From NCBI RefSeq assembly GCF_016735695.1, contig NZ_JAERQD010000002.1, forward strand, positions 124,001-188,000: a stretch of DNA of 64,000 bases, written 5' to 3'. Made by a program: the position numbers and the translations under genes. The DNA is from Microvirga zambiensis WSM3693. GTDB taxonomy: Bacteria > Pseudomonadota > Alphaproteobacteria > Rhizobiales > Beijerinckiaceae. Below the pieces are notes generated by a model. It searched no databases, had not been told where the DNA came from, and saw only the letters and a program-made list of their open reading frames with translations. Each line of letters begins with the position of its first letter. Position 1 is the first letter of the stretch. Of this stretch, positions 1 through 7,418 are shown piece by piece.

Positions 1-8
1 CCGAACCG

Positions 9-548
9 ATGCCGGAGCCGCCACCGCCGGTGATCGACCGGCAGGCAGAGCTGCTCAAAGCGGTCGAGGCAAAGGTGCGCGCCGAGGAAAGGGAAAGCGC
101 CCGCCTCGCCGTCGAGGAGGCGGTAACGGCGGAGGCGAAGCGCTTCGAGCGCGAGATGCAGGCCGAGCGCGAGGCGTGGGTCGATCAGCAGGCAACGCAG
201 ATCGCGGCACAGCTCCTGGAAGGGTTTGGGCGCATCGAGGCGCTCCTGTCCGAACGGGTCGCCAGCATTCTCAGACCTTTCGTGTCGGATGCGATGCGTC
301 AGAAGACGCTTGAGGAACTTGAGGAGGCTCTGGCAACCGTGTTGTCGGGAGGCGAGCCCAAGCTCCTCAAAATCACGGGACCTGAGGACCTGCTGCTGTC
401 GATGAAGGAGCGGATGGGATCCCACGGAGAGGCAATCGAATTTTGTCCGGGCGAGCACGTTGAAGTCAGCGTCGTCGCCCGCGATACAACGCTTCGGACG
501 CAGTTTGACTCGTGGTCGAGCCGCCTGAAGCAGGCCCTGGAAGGCTGA
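9..548 (+). CDS. FliH-like flagellar export ATPase regulator (5' end probably off the window)
   Basis: The protein has a proline-rich start, a long charged Ala/Glu/Arg helix (about residues 10-75) likely to form a coiled coil, and a C-terminal globular part ending with VVARDTTLRTQFDSWSSRLK. This layout resembles FliH/SctL, which holds the export ATPase FliI at the cytoplasmic base of the flagellum. The frame stays open upstream of the ATG at 9 to the window edge, and 179 residues is short for FliH, so the real start probably lies outside. It ends 6 bases before motB and would share its operon. The family call rests on architecture and context only; another flagellar coiled-coil protein is possible. 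Confidence 0.55.
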   Translation: MPEPPPPVIDRQAELLKAVEAKVRAEERESARLAVEEAVTAEAKRFEREMQAEREAWVDQQATQIAAQLLEGFGRIEALLSERVASILRPFVSDAMRQKTLEELEEALATVLSGGEPKLLKITGPEDLLLSMKERMGSHGEAIEFCPGEHVEVSVVARDTTLRTQFDSWSSRLKQALEG

Positions 549-554
549 CAGGTC

Positions 555-1757
555 ATGGCTACCGCGGAAAAGCAGGAAATCGTCATCGTCCGCCGAGGCG
601 GCGACGGCGAGGATGTCGTCAAGGGAGGCGCGTGGAAGATCGCTCATGCGGACTTCATGACCGCCATGATGGCTTTCTTCCTCGTGATGTGGCTGATCAG
701 CCTGACGGACGAAGAGACACGCAGCGGCGTCGCCAACTATTTCAATCCTGTCCAGCTCGCCGAATCGACTCCGAACAAGAAGGGGCTCGACGACCCGCAA
801 AACGTGCCGCCGGACAACGAGACGGACAACACCAAGGACGGCAAGGAAAAGGGAAGCGGCGAGGGGACCGGCGGAAAGTCCCACCAGCTGCGCAAGCCGC
901 GGTTCAAGGAGGGCGCGCTCTTCCAGGATCCTTACGCGGTGCTCGCGCGCATTGCCGACGAAGTCGAACCTAACCCGCACGACACCCTCGGGGCCGACGT
1001 CACGCCTGGCGAAAGCGACATGCCGGGCCTCAAAGCGGGCGAAGCCTTCAGAGATCCGTTCGATCCACTCTACTGGCAGGTCGCCCCCATCGACGAGCTG
1101 AAGACGGAGACGCCGGCAAAGCCTGGAACCGCCGCTCCCGCACCGCCGAAGGCGGTAATGGACGCCGTCGCTGCCTTGAAGGCAACAGCAGGCAAGCAGG
1201 ATTCGAAGATTGCTACAGCTGCTCGGGACGGACAGAGCGTCCCAACCGACGCAGCAGCGGCCGGCAATGCCCAGGCTGCTGATGCGTTGACGGATGCCGA
1301 CCGGAAGGCTGCCGAGCTGAAGAGAGAGATTCTCAAAGCCGTCCAGACATCGAAGGACGCCTCGCCGCAACCCCATGTCGAGGTGCGGCGCACGGGAGCA
1401 GGAACGCTCATCAGCCTGACGGACGACTTTGATTTTACGATGTTCGCAGTCGGCTCGGCCGAGCCGCATTCGAAGGTCGTGAAGGCGATGGCGGAAATCG
1501 CCAAGATCCTTCAGTCGCGCCCAGGCAAGATCGTGATCCGCGGTCATACGGATGCGCGGCCCTTCAAATCGGCCAATTACGACAACTGGCGTCTGTCCCA
1601 TGCACGAGCTCAGATGGCATTGTACATGCTCGTGCGGGGCGGATTGAACGAAAGCCGGATCGTGCGTGTCGAAGGTCATGCCGACAGGGACCCGAAGATC
1701 CCGAGCGATCCGAAGGCGGATCAGAACCGCCGGGTCGAGATCCTTTTGCAGGAGTGA
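555..1757 (+). CDS. motB: Flagellar motor stator protein MotB
   Basis: MotB anchors the proton-driven stator to peptidoglycan. The N-terminus carries the typical HADFMTAMMAFFLVMWLI segment (about residues 31-48); the Asp at about 33 is the proton-binding residue of the family. A long low-complexity periplasmic linker rich in Asp, Lys and Ala follows. An OmpA-like peptidoglycan-binding domain covers about residues 290-398, with RGHTDARPF and EGHADRDPK and the closing NRRVEILL. The length of 400 residues, against about 310 in E. coli, fits the long-linker rhizobial form. The ATG follows an AGG-type site in ACAGGTC. The stop overlaps motC, and the partner motA lies in a separate - strand operon (10,073-10,954). 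Confidence 0.95.
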   Translation: MATAEKQEIVIVRRGGDGEDVVKGGAWKIAHADFMTAMMAFFLVMWLISLTDEETRSGVANYFNPVQLAESTPNKKGLDDPQNVPPDNETDNTKDGKEKGSGEGTGGKSHQLRKPRFKEGALFQDPYAVLARIADEVEPNPHDTLGADVTPGESDMPGLKAGEAFRDPFDPLYWQVAPIDELKTETPAKPGTAAPAPPKAVMDAVAALKATAGKQDSKIATAARDGQSVPTDAAAAGNAQAADALTDADRKAAELKREILKAVQTSKDASPQPHVEVRRTGAGTLISLTDDFDFTMFAVGSAEPHSKVVKAMAEIAKILQSRPGKIVIRGHTDARPFKSANYDNWRLSHARAQMALYMLVRGGLNESRIVRVEGHADRDPKIPSDPKADQNRRVEILLQE

Positions 1758-1762
1758 TCGCG

Positions 1763-3007
1763 GTGAAAGGACTTTTACAGGCGATCCTCGCGTTCTCGCT
1801 CACGGTTTCCTCCGCCGCGGCAATGTCCGAGACGGAGCAATCATCCGCAGCGGAACCGCAAGTCGAGCAGGAGGCTATTGCGCCGGGCGTACCCGGTCCT
1901 GTCCAGCTCGTGCGGACATTGCACCTGATGCAGGATCAGATTGCCGTGGGCTCGACGGAGGCGCATCTGGGACAGCGCGGCCTTCTCGGAATTCTCGACG
2001 ACCGGTTCATGAGCCTGCCGCCGGAAACCTGGCACAACAGCAGGAATGTCCGCGCAGCCGTTTCTCTCGTCCTGAGTGGCGGCAAGCCGGACATTCTGAG
2101 AAAGCTTCTGGAGCAGGGTTCCGAGGTTCTGTCGGAGACAGAGCGTCCCCTGATCGAAGGAGCACTCGCCTATGTGGAGGGGCGGGAAGAGGCAGCGCAG
2201 AATGCGCTGGCTGCTCTCGATCCCCGCGCGCTCCCTCCGACGCTCGGTGCGCAGCTGGCACTGGTTCAATCGGCACTCGTCGTGCGCAAGAGCGCGGCGA
2301 AATCCGACGAGCTGCTCGATTTCGTTCGCCTGCAGGCGCCTGGAACGCTTCTCGAGGAGGCGGCGCTGCGAAGACAGGTCTTCGTCGCAAGCCAGACAAA
2401 CAATGTCGAAAAGTTCCAGTCCCTGGCAACCGAATACCTGCGCCGCTACAGGCACTCCATCTATGCGGGCAATTTCCGGCAGCGCCTCGCCTCCGCCCTC
2501 ACGCGAATCGACTTCGGAAAGGAATCGGCGCGGTTCGACGGCATCGTGGCGATGATGTCCGAGCTTGAGCCAAGCGCGCGGCTCGAACTCTATCTTCTGG
2601 CCGCCCGCGCCTCGATCGAGCAGGGATTGACAATTTCGGCTCGGATGATGGCGGACAAGGCCCAGGAGCTGGTCGGGCAGGACAAGGCGAGCGCTGCCAG
2701 GGCGAAACTCTACCGGGCCGCATCGGCGATCACCTCGCCGGAGGGCATCGCCGGCGCCGTCGACGAACTGCGCGGACTCGACCGTTCCATTCTGGCGGTG
2801 AGCGACGTGAGCCTGCTGGATTCTGCCCTCGCAATGGCAGGCCAGATACGCAACCTGCCCGGCATGGCGGAGAGCCAAACAAGAGAGGCAAAGCCCGTCG
2901 CGACGAAAGTGGCCGAAAACCAACCCGCGCAAGGACTGGAACAGCTTCAATCGCTATCCAAAGCACGTGACGCGCTCAGCCGCGTCGACAAATTGATCAA
3001 GAAGTAG
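1763..3007 (+). CDS. motC: MotC-like periplasmic motility protein
   Basis: This is a secreted alpha-helical protein of about 414 residues. The start is set at the GTG at 1763, which has AGGAG about 8 bases upstream and gives the signal peptide MKGLLQAILAFSLTVSSAAA. A GTG at 1754, overlapping the motB stop, is the alternative. No catalytic motif is visible. The mature protein is mostly amphipathic helices with Ala/Leu/Glu repeats reminiscent of TPR-like arrays. In rhizobia MotC is a periplasmic protein needed for motor function and thought to bind the MotB periplasmic part. The place directly after motB and before the fliK-type gene supports the name. Confidence 0.8.
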   Translation: MKGLLQAILAFSLTVSSAAAMSETEQSSAAEPQVEQEAIAPGVPGPVQLVRTLHLMQDQIAVGSTEAHLGQRGLLGILDDRFMSLPPETWHNSRNVRAAVSLVLSGGKPDILRKLLEQGSEVLSETERPLIEGALAYVEGREEAAQNALAALDPRALPPTLGAQLALVQSALVVRKSAAKSDELLDFVRLQAPGTLLEEAALRRQVFVASQTNNVEKFQSLATEYLRRYRHSIYAGNFRQRLASALTRIDFGKESARFDGIVAMMSELEPSARLELYLLAARASIEQGLTISARMMADKAQELVGQDKASAARAKLYRAASAITSPEGIAGAVDELRGLDRSILAVSDVSLLDSALAMAGQIRNLPGMAESQTREAKPVATKVAENQPAQGLEQLQSLSKARDALSRVDKLIKK

Positions 3008-3021
3008 GGCTTGATGAGACC

Positions 3022-4413
3022 ATGAGCCGGCTCGACATTCTGCCGCAACCCTCCCCGAGACTTGCTGACGCCTCATCGGCTCGAAGCCGCTCGGTCTCTC
3101 CGGACGGGCACGAGGGCAACGGCAACTCCGCGGCGCAGGGCTTCGATGCTCTCCTGGAGAATTTGTCGGGCAATCTCCAAAAGGACGGTAAGACGTCCGC
3201 TCTTCAGGATTTCGCTTTTCCAGGCGATGAGACTGACGGGCCGGAAACGAACCTCTCGTCGGATGAAAGCGATTCGCTGCAGGCGCTGCTTTCGAATGCG
3301 CTGTCGGACAACGGCCTTGGCGATGCGACAGGTTTGCAGACCGCAGGCTCTGCCATCTCCGTCATCGAAGGGCTGTTGCCCCGCATTCTGGAACAGGCGG
3401 GCAACGGTGAACGAGTGGGCGACAGGCAATCGGGTTCATCCGGGGGAGCACTCAACCTGCTTCTGTCGCAGCAGAGCGGCAGCGAAATCGATCTGACGAA
3501 TCCGGGGCTGGGAGCGAGACTTCCGATCAGCGTCCAGAAGCAGGAAACCCATTTCAGGCCGATCGTCGAGGGATTTGATCTCGCGCCCGCGGGTCCGGAA
3601 GCTGGTGGTGCAGCAGAGCCCGGATCGGCCACGAACGAAATCTTGGCCCATACGCTCAAAGCGGCAAGATCCGCTGGAACTCCGCAGAGCGATCGTCCAT
3701 CCACCATGCAAGCGGTCTCGAGCAATGCGCCAGCTCCCGTAGTTTCAGAGGCCTCCAAGGAGGCGGAGGGTGCGCAGACGATTGCGGTTGAGCCGCGCAA
3801 AGATCGTTCCGAAACGCAGGGAGCGCAGCAGATGGGCAGTTCGAAGGCGGAAGCCACCTCGCTGCCGGCCGGAACGCTCCAGCAGATCGCCGGGGCGATT
3901 CTCGACGATGTCGAGAGCCTGTCGACAGTTCAACACTCGTCGATGCCGAGTGACGGCCTGAACCGGGTTGCCACCGCGAAAGCCTCTGCCGGTGCTCTCC
4001 GGGTCCTTCATCTTCAGCTGAAACCCGCCGAACTCGGCCTCGTGACGATCAAGATGCGGCTTGCCGGCGATGGCCTTGAGATGGAAATCCAGGCCGAGAG
4101 CGAGGAGACGGCCGAACTACTCAGAAACGACGCAGAGAAGCTGTCGAGCCTCCTGCGGGTCTCCGGATATCGCCCGGACGCGATCACCATTCATTCCACT
4201 GAAGCTGCTGCAAATGACCGTTCTTCCTTCCAGCGTCCCCAGCAGGGATCGCAATCGCAAGGCCAATCCTTCGAGCAGGGCGCAGCATCGGGGCAGGGCG
4301 ATTCCTCCCGTCATCGGCAGGATCAGCAGGAGCGAGGCAGCTCGGACATCCGCAAAGGCTCGGACCAGGCTCACGCTTCTGGCAGCAGCGGCTCTGGCGG
4401 GGTCTATCTTTAG
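3022..4413 (+). CDS. fliK: Flagellar hook-length control protein FliK (formerly MotD in rhizobia)
   Basis: The protein of 463 residues is disordered and rich in Ser, Gly, Gln and Asp over most of its length. It has one compact C-terminal domain at about residues 325-395 that includes LHLQLKPAELGLVTIKMRL. This matches the Flg_hook (FliK C-terminal) domain, which stops hook growth by switching substrate specificity at FlhB. Its tail is very Gln/Ser/Gly-rich. It follows motC by 14 bases, the position where rhizobia carry the gene once called motD and later shown to act as fliK. Its last 200 bases overlap the next gene in another frame. Confidence 0.82.
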   Translation: MSRLDILPQPSPRLADASSARSRSVSPDGHEGNGNSAAQGFDALLENLSGNLQKDGKTSALQDFAFPGDETDGPETNLSSDESDSLQALLSNALSDNGLGDATGLQTAGSAISVIEGLLPRILEQAGNGERVGDRQSGSSGGALNLLLSQQSGSEIDLTNPGLGARLPISVQKQETHFRPIVEGFDLAPAGPEAGGAAEPGSATNEILAHTLKAARSAGTPQSDRPSTMQAVSSNAPAPVVSEASKEAEGAQTIAVEPRKDRSETQGAQQMGSSKAEATSLPAGTLQQIAGAILDDVESLSTVQHSSMPSDGLNRVATAKASAGALRVLHLQLKPAELGLVTIKMRLAGDGLEMEIQAESEETAELLRNDAEKLSSLLRVSGYRPDAITIHSTEAAANDRSSFQRPQQGSQSQGQSFEQGAASGQGDSSRHRQDQQERGSSDIRKGSDQAHASGSSGSGGVYL

Positions 4414-4975
4414 CTTTCAGCCGGCTGCAGCCCAATCGCCCTCGGGCCTATGCGAACGCGAAATGATGCGCGCCTCGGCCAAATACGGTGTGCCCCTCGG
4501 CATGCTCTACTCGGTCGGATTGACGGAAACCGGCCGGCGCGGCAGCCTGCAACCCTATGCGATGAACATCGAAGGACGCGCCGTCTTTGCCACGAGCGCG
4601 GCCGAGGCGATCCAGCAATTCGAGGCAGCCAGCCGATCCGGTGCGAGGCTGATCGATCTTGGCTGCATGCAGATCAATCATCTCTATCACCGCGAGAACT
4701 TCAGCTCTCTCGGGGAAATGCTTAATCCACGCACCAACGTGGAATATGCCGCCCGCTTTCTGCGCGAGCTGAAGTCCCGTCACGACACCTGGACCATGGC
4801 GGTTGCCCGTTACCACGCCGGTCCGAACAACGATCCGGCGCAAAAGCGCTATGTCTGCCGCGTCATCACGAACATGGTCGCGACCGGCTTCGGACAATGG
4901 ACACCCGCCGCACGAGGCTTCTGCGCCGATGCGCCAGGCCTGAGCAAGGGGCAGACGGCCTCGTCGGACGGCTGA
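4214..4975 (+). CDS. Secreted lytic transglycosylase (SLT/lysozyme-like) of the motility operon
   Basis: The mature part (from about 4,428) has the features of a family 1 lytic transglycosylase: YGVPLGMLYSVGLTETG with the catalytic Glu, then LGCMQINHLYHRENFSS, NVEYAARFLRELK and VARYHAGPNN. A signal peptide RLTLLAAAALAGSIFSFQPAAAQ-like stretch (4,365-4,430) precedes it. The start is unclear. The ATG at 4,214 would give an unusually long N-terminal extension, and I see no good start nearer the signal peptide. The gene begins inside fliK in a different frame, so the signal peptide is partly encoded by fliK DNA. It probably opens the murein sacculus for rod or stator assembly. Confidence 0.75.
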   Translation: MTVLPSSVPSRDRNRKANPSSRAQHRGRAIPPVIGRISRSEAARTSAKARTRLTLLAAAALAGSIFSFQPAAAQSPSGLCEREMMRASAKYGVPLGMLYSVGLTETGRRGSLQPYAMNIEGRAVFATSAAEAIQQFEAASRSGARLIDLGCMQINHLYHRENFSSLGEMLNPRTNVEYAARFLRELKSRHDTWTMAVARYHAGPNNDPAQKRYVCRVITNMVATGFGQWTPAARGFCADAPGLSKGQTASSDG

Positions 4976-5002
4976 GCGCCGGCCTCCGACGGGCTCCACA
5001 TC

Positions 5003-5719
5003 CTAGCGTGTCATTGTGATAGCGGCGCTCGAATTGCTTAAACTGCCGCTCAGCGACGCTTCTGCGCCGGACAGGCGTGCCACCGGCTGGCCGCGTGAGA
5101 ACAAAACGACCTGATCGTCGCGGAAGCTCCAACCGTTCACGCCCCGCATTGCGTCCTGCGAGCACCCTTGCGTCGAGGCTTTGTAGAGATCCAGCGAGGG
5201 AACGCTCGAGAGCTGGACCTTGCAGCGCGACGTGCCGATTGTGGCGCTCCAGGATCCTGCATAGGACGATGCGCGCTTGGGGCTCGTAAACATGCCGGGC
5301 GGACTCGCCTGGACCGGAGCGGCAGCCTGACCGTCCGCGAGGATCGGCGGGCTTGCGGGCAAAGGCGATGGCGTGGCGATCGCACGCGGATCGAGGAGGG
5401 GTTCGGCCGGACCCTTCGGGACGTGAAAGCCTGGAGCCGGCGGCATGTCGACTTCCGCAAACACCTCGTAGCGCCGTGGCTGAACTCCGGGAGCCTCGAT
5501 CACGGCTCCGTCCGGATAGAGGATAGCGGGTCCCTCGACGGCATGCTGCGTCACGACGACGGTTCGTCGACCCCAGGGGGCGGCATATTCCGGATAGGAC
5601 CTGCGAACCTGCGCAGGCCCCCATGGGCCCTGGCTGTAAAGCATGTCGGTCGAGTTGCAAGCCGAGACCGTGCCCGACACTCCGAGAAGAACTACGATGA
5701 TGGGGTGTCTACGCTGCAT
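5003..5719 (-). CDS. Lipoprotein with AprI/Inh-type protease-inhibitor domain
   Basis: The 238-residue product starts with a lipoprotein signal ending VSAC, so it is probably membrane-anchored. The middle is Pro/Ala-rich. The last 90 residues look like the AprI/Inh metalloprotease-inhibitor fold: a Trp-containing beta start (GSWSATIG), two Cys spaced as in the family (TSRCKVQLSS and STQGCSQ), then NGWSFRDDQVVLFSRGQPVARLSG. In the described family members this barrel blocks secreted serralysin-type proteases. No protease gene is adjacent. It is convergent with the transglycosylase gene and lies 3 bases past the unknown flhB-linked gene, so it may be the last gene of the motA-flhB operon. Confidence 0.65.
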   Translation of the reverse strand: MQRRHPIIVVLLGVSGTVSACNSTDMLYSQGPWGPAQVRRSYPEYAAPWGRRTVVVTQHAVEGPAILYPDGAVIEAPGVQPRRYEVFAEVDMPPAPGFHVPKGPAEPLLDPRAIATPSPLPASPPILADGQAAAPVQASPPGMFTSPKRASSYAGSWSATIGTSRCKVQLSSVPSLDLYKASTQGCSQDAMRGVNGWSFRDDQVVLFSRGQPVARLSGAEASLSGSLSNSSAAITMTR

Positions 5720-5722
5720 GAC

Positions 5723-6223
5723 TCAGTGCCGAACGGTCTCGTCCTGGCAATAGGACGACATGAACCGCAACGGCAGCGGCCGCAAACGAGCGGAGGAGAG
5801 GATGCGCGCGAATGACGAGGGGTCGAAATCGGCCTCATCGAGACTGTCATCGAGGATGATTCGGGTGATCGTCACGCCGATGTCCCGGTTGCCGAAGATC
5901 AGCTGGAAGAACACGGTGACGGCGCCATGAACGAATTCCATATCGAAGACGATGGAGGAATCGCCCTGATCGGTTCCGGTATTGGCGGCACAGCCATATG
6001 ACAGAGTCTCTCCCTTGAAGAAGAGCTCCGCCGAGGACATCATGATGTCGCCCATGTTGCCGTGCAGGTGGTTGTCAGCGTAGAACCTGATGATATCCGC
6101 ATCGGTCAGGCAGAATTCGGCGATCACGTCCTTGATGTTGCAGGCCAGGACTTCCTCGAAGGCTTGAATGTCCCAATGGCCTCTCAACAGTGCTGCCATG
6201 TCGACGCTGCACAGGCTTCTCAT
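5723..6223 (-). CDS. Unknown protein translationally coupled to flhB
   Basis: The 166-residue product is not recognised. It has no signal peptide or clear membrane segment and is acidic, with hydrophobic patches such as VTVFFQLIFGN and VTITRIIL. Its start codon overlaps the flhB stop (ATGA), which points to coupled translation and a role linked to flagellar export or assembly. It contains four to five Cys residues, including a C-terminal SSYCQDE. The start at 6,223 is favoured because of the overlap; an ATG 8 codons in is possible. I can assign no function. Confidence 0.7.
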   Translation of the reverse strand: MRSLCSVDMAALLRGHWDIQAFEEVLACNIKDVIAEFCLTDADIIRFYADNHLHGNMGDIMMSSAELFFKGETLSYGCAANTGTDQGDSSIVFDMEFVHGAVTVFFQLIFGNRDIGVTITRIILDDSLDEADFDPSSFARILSSARLRPLPLRFMSSYCQDETVRH

Positions 6224-7284
6224 TTCGACCTCGTGAGGATGTAGAACAGGATCTGGGCGACCGCTTTGTAGAAGTCGGGAGGAATCATCCGATCGATTTC
6301 CACATGGTCGTACATGGACCTTGCCAGAGGCTTGTCCTCGATCACGGGGATACCGCTCGCCTCGGCGATCTCGCGGATCTTCAGTGCGATAAGGTCCTTG
6401 CCCTTGGCGACGACGATGGGCGCGGCCGCCTCGCTGCGCTCATAGCGCAGGGCAATGGCGAAATGGGTCGGGTTGGCGATCACGAAGGTGGCCTTCGGAA
6501 CAGCCGCGAGCATGCGCTTGCGGGTGCGGTCCTGGGCCAGCGAGCGCATGCGCGCCTTGACCATCGGGTCGCCTTCCATCTGCTTGTACTCTTCCTTGAC
6601 CTCCTGCTTCGTCATCTTCAGATCGCTATGCCATTTGAAGCGAGCCCACAGAAGATCCGCGGCCACGAGGACGATGGTGGCGATCGCGATGGCGGATACG
6701 AGGCGCATCGCCATGGTCAACATCAGCTCCGGCAGGAGAGAGGGATCACTGAGCATGGCATTCAAGACCTTGTATTGCTCCGACTTCAGGAGCAGAAGAC
6801 AGACGAGAGATACCGTTCCGAACTTGAACAGCGACTTCAGGAACTCCACCAGACCCTGGCGACCGAAGATCCGTTTCCAGCCGCCGACCGGCGATATCCG
6901 GTTCCATTGCGGCCTGATCCGCTCCGCGACGATGGATGGGACGTTCTGCAGGATCGATGCCGCCAGGCTGCAGCCGGCGAGGATCAAGATCGTGGGAACA
7001 AGGAACTGACCGACTTCGAGCGCCACCGCATGGATCAGGGCGGCGGCATCCGCGCCGGTCTCGAGGCGAAAATCTTCCGGACGGTTGACGAACAGCGACA
7101 GCTTCTCGGTCACCCCCTTCGTGGCGCTGCGAGCCGCGAAGGCCAGCACGAGGAGGATGCCGAGGATGGAGGCGAACATCGGCGCTTCCTTCGAGAAGGG
7201 AATGTTTCCCTTCTCGATGGCGTCGCGGACCTTCTTGTCGGACGGCGCTTCTGTCTTGCTGTCCTTATCGTCGGTATCAGACAT
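6220..7284 (-). CDS. flhB: Flagellar type III export switch protein FlhB
   Basis: FlhB is an inner-membrane part of the flagellar export gate. The N-terminus has the standard Thr/Glu-rich entry (KTEAPSDKKVRDAIEKGN). Four hydrophobic segments follow, and the C-terminal cytoplasmic part carries the autocleavage motif NPTH at residues 271-274, preceded by KATFVIA. Cleavage there, together with FliK, switches export from rod/hook to filament proteins. The length of 354 residues is normal. It is separated from fliG upstream by a 131-base gap filled by a palindromic repeat, and its stop overlaps the next gene. In a cluster without fliP nearby this is the only export-gate gene on this strand. Confidence 0.96.
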   Translation of the reverse strand: MSDTDDKDSKTEAPSDKKVRDAIEKGNIPFSKEAPMFASILGILLVLAFAARSATKGVTEKLSLFVNRPEDFRLETGADAAALIHAVALEVGQFLVPTILILAGCSLAASILQNVPSIVAERIRPQWNRISPVGGWKRIFGRQGLVEFLKSLFKFGTVSLVCLLLLKSEQYKVLNAMLSDPSLLPELMLTMAMRLVSAIAIATIVLVAADLLWARFKWHSDLKMTKQEVKEEYKQMEGDPMVKARMRSLAQDRTRKRMLAAVPKATFVIANPTHFAIALRYERSEAAAPIVVAKGKDLIALKIREIAEASGIPVIEDKPLARSMYDHVEIDRMIPPDFYKAVAQILFYILTRSK

Positions 7285-7302
7285 CGACCGGAGTTCGCGT
7301 GT

Positions 7303-7418
7303 TAGCGCATCGTGCGGAAAGGTGGATCCGGCTTTCCGCGCCTAACGATGCGCTAGCCAAGAGGAGGAGCATCGGATTCAACCCCAAAAGTGGACCCACT
7401 TTTGGGTCCGATGCTCTA
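7303..7418. repeat. Composite palindromic repeat, copy 1 (between fliG and flhB)
   Basis: Two hairpin units stand side by side. Unit A has the arms TAGCGCATCGT (7,303-7,313) and ACGATGCGCTA (7,345-7,355). Unit B runs from GAGCATCGGA (from 7,367) to TCCGATGCTC (to 7,416), with the inner pair CCCAAAAGTGG / CCACTTTTGGG. A closely related copy lies at 63,423-63,559 and a solo arm at 30,633-30,658. The right end CTCTAG includes the fliG stop codon on the - strand. There is no coding potential. It may act as an attenuator or mRNA-stability element inside the operon. Confidence 0.85.
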
